64,000 nt of DNA from Nostoc sp. KVJ3 (lineage in GTDB: Bacteria > Cyanobacteriota > Cyanobacteriia > Cyanobacteriales > Nostocaceae). Below, piece after piece: positions 62,795-64,000 of this stretch. Under the pieces are notes generated by a model. The model was given only the letters and a program-made list of their open reading frames with translations. It did not search any database and had not been told where the DNA came from. Each line of letters opens with the position of its first letter. Position 1 is the stretch's first letter. A program made the position numbers and the translations under genes. The DNA lies in the NCBI RefSeq assembly GCF_026127265.1, contig NZ_WWFG01000002.1:3100001-3164000 (forward strand). Direction: 5' to 3'.

Positions 62795-64000
62795 CTACAT
62801 CTCCTCTATCATTTGGGCGAAATTGCGGCAATACAGTTGTTGGTTGTATTCCTGGCAATTTTTATCTGATGAGTGGGGCGATCGCTTTAATGTTGCTTCT
62901 TGGACATATGCCATCAATGGGCGACGAAGACATTCGTATTTCTCAAAGGCTTTGGCTATAGCTTGCAGATCGTTCCAGTGATTCTCTTCAGCAATTTTAG
63001 CGATGAGTGTTGTAACTACTAATGCATCTTCCAATCCTTGATTGGCTCCTTGACCCATGAAGGGAGGCATTCCATGTGCTGCATCGCCAACTAAGACGAT
63101 TCGCCCTGCACTCCAGGGTGATGGAGTTTTAGCAGAATCGGTTTCTATATTAAGGTCAGTCGGGTTAGAAACTTGTAGAGAATCCGAAATAGCACGATGA
63201 ATGTAGTAGGGACGCTGCTGCATTTTGGTCGGAGGAGATAAACGCACTAATTGCTTGAGCGTATTAGGAAAACCTGCTTTCTCCAACTCCTGCAAAGCTA
63301 AGTCAATTAAAGAACTTTCAGACTTTTCTTGCAACGATTCTAAAGGCAAAGCAAGATGTATTATGTACCCTAGTTCCCCAGTTGGTCTGTAATATAAAAT
63401 TATTCTGATATTTTTTATACAAACAAAATTTCCATTTATTTCATCATTAGTAATTGTTACAAGTGGTGAGTCTAGAAAGAAATCTTCTTTTAGCTTTGTC
63501 CATAGTTCTTTTGTAACTTCAGTTATTTCACTACAAAATATAGCTGCAAACCCAGAGTATTCAGGTCGGGCAAAATCATGATATTGAGTATCTGTGTAAA
63601 GCAGTCTCCGAACTGTAGAATTAATGCCGTCTGCTGCAACAAGTAGTTTAGCTCTAATGGATTTTGTTACTAATTCTTGGGGAAAAATATCTAATTTTTG
63701 AGGCTGCGGATGGTTATTTATCTGTCCATTTATCCAATAGGCATAAGGATTTGCTTCTATTTGTGTGTTAGCTACACAATCTATGCGGATACAACCTTTT
63801 TGTGGCTCATTCGCAACATTAATACAACGGTGATTAGCTTTAACTCGGTCTTCTGGAAGTAGCTGTCTGAGGGTTGTCTGCAAATTGTACCAAGGCATTG
63901 ATACTCGACCCTCGCCATAATCTTTAAACCAGTCATCAAAACTAAGGGAGGTTGACTGAATTATCTGCCCCTGTAAGTTTTTGTAAATCCATTGGGGTGA
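62795..64000 (-). CDS. FAD-dependent monooxygenase (partial at right edge)
   Basis: The frame is open to the last base, so the N-terminus, including the first Rossmann GxGxxG, lies outside. Visible are the second FAD motif LLVAADGINSTVRRLLY (Asp in the DG motif) and the third, VLVGDAAHGMPPFMGQGANQ, followed by GLEDALVV. This is the UbiH/salicylate-hydroxylase class of flavin monooxygenases. The C-terminal end at TAA/TAG near 62795 (MIEEM) appears complete. The substrate is unknown; no pathway partner is visible. Confidence 0.9.
   Translation of the reverse strand, partial: SPQWIYKNLQGQIIQSTSLSFDDWFKDYGEGRVSMPWYNLQTTLRQLLPEDRVKANHRCINVANEPQKGCIRIDCVANTQIEANPYAYWINGQINNHPQPQKLDIFPQELVTKSIRAKLLVAADGINSTVRRLLYTDTQYHDFARPEYSGFAAIFCSEITEVTKELWTKLKEDFFLDSPLVTITNDEINGNFVCIKNIRIILYYRPTGELGYIIHLALPLESLQEKSESSLIDLALQELEKAGFPNTLKQLVRLSPPTKMQQRPYYIHRAISDSLQVSNPTDLNIETDSAKTPSPWSAGRIVLVGDAAHGMPPFMGQGANQGLEDALVVTTLIAKIAEENHWNDLQAIAKAFEKYECLRRPLMAYVQEATLKRSPHSSDKNCQEYNQQLYCRNFAQMIEEM

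Noticed and set aside
1..64000. tRNA, rRNA, prophage or complete insertion sequence
   Set aside because: No tRNA cloverleaf with a T-loop GGTTCGAATCC-type core, no rRNA sequence, no integrase or transposase was seen by eye; a dedicated scan could still find a tRNA.

Overview
The window looks like chromosomal DNA of a filamentous, heterocyst-forming cyanobacterium, most likely Nostoc or a close relative. The evidence is the very frequent HIP1 octamer GCGATCGC, short tandem heptamer repeats between genes, a dnaE gene that stops after the N-half of the DnaE split intein (very like the Nostoc punctiforme version), an H-NOX gene carrying the residues of the characterised Nostoc protein, and many hybrid histidine kinases. 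No rRNA, tRNA, intact insertion sequence or prophage was recognised.

Layout. 1-8.7 kb: a polytopic membrane protein, two tiny single-helix ORFs, an EAD1-CHAT protein whose GUN4-like C-terminus lies in the -1 frame behind an A AAA AAG heptamer, an anchored Ser/Pro-rich protein, a DUF4282 protein, a CheY-like receiver, an alanine/serine-glyoxylate aminotransferase and a protein with a C-terminal KaiB-like domain. 8.77-12.5 kb: a CRISPR array (32 identical 37-nt repeats, 31 spacers, no cas genes in view) plus radC, bracketed by two inverted, otherwise identical copies of a small MITE-like element. 12.5-18 kb: a rhomboid homologue lacking its catalytic residues, a Ser/Thr kinase with TPRs, NDH-2 and an amino-acid-type binding protein. 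18-29.3 kb: signalling block: H-NOX plus a large HNOBA-PAS-GAF hybrid kinase (translationally coupled), a Cache-HAMP hybrid kinase, and a REC-HisKA_3 kinase followed by a NarL-type regulator.

29.4-39.9 kb: an export cluster on the minus strand. Reading in the direction of transcription there are five nearly identical 71-aa double-glycine leader peptides, two further GG-leader peptides, a tandem cNMP-binding protein, an HlyD-type adaptor, a C39 peptidase ABC exporter and a second NHLM-type ABC protein. No peptide-modifying enzyme is visible, so unmodified or remotely modified peptides are expected. 40.3-49.8 kb: a heme-binding Tll0287-like/HAMP protein with a MinD/ParA-like ATPase, tandem MscS channels, a short-chain dehydrogenase, rubrerythrin, a TMEM175-like protein, a transaldolase-family enzyme whose last codons lie in a MITE, and a RelE/Phd-type toxin-antitoxin pair.

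50-64 kb: a fusion of a cNMP domain, a degenerate sigma54-activator-like AAA+ domain and a membrane polyferredoxin; an Rpn-family nuclease followed by a relic of the fusion gene's 3' end; a HEAT-repeat/NACHT-like membrane protein with twelve almost identical 105-bp repeats; dnaE-N with its split intein; a dicarboxylate/amino acid symporter; a 59-aa conserved-looking ORF; and an FAD monooxygenase cut by the right edge.

The strongest candidates for under-described biology are the frame-split EAD1-CHAT-GUN4 protein, the amplified GG-peptide export locus, the HEAT-NACHT protein with its small upstream partner, and the cNMP/AAA+/polyferredoxin fusion. All family names come from reading motifs by eye; no database search was run.
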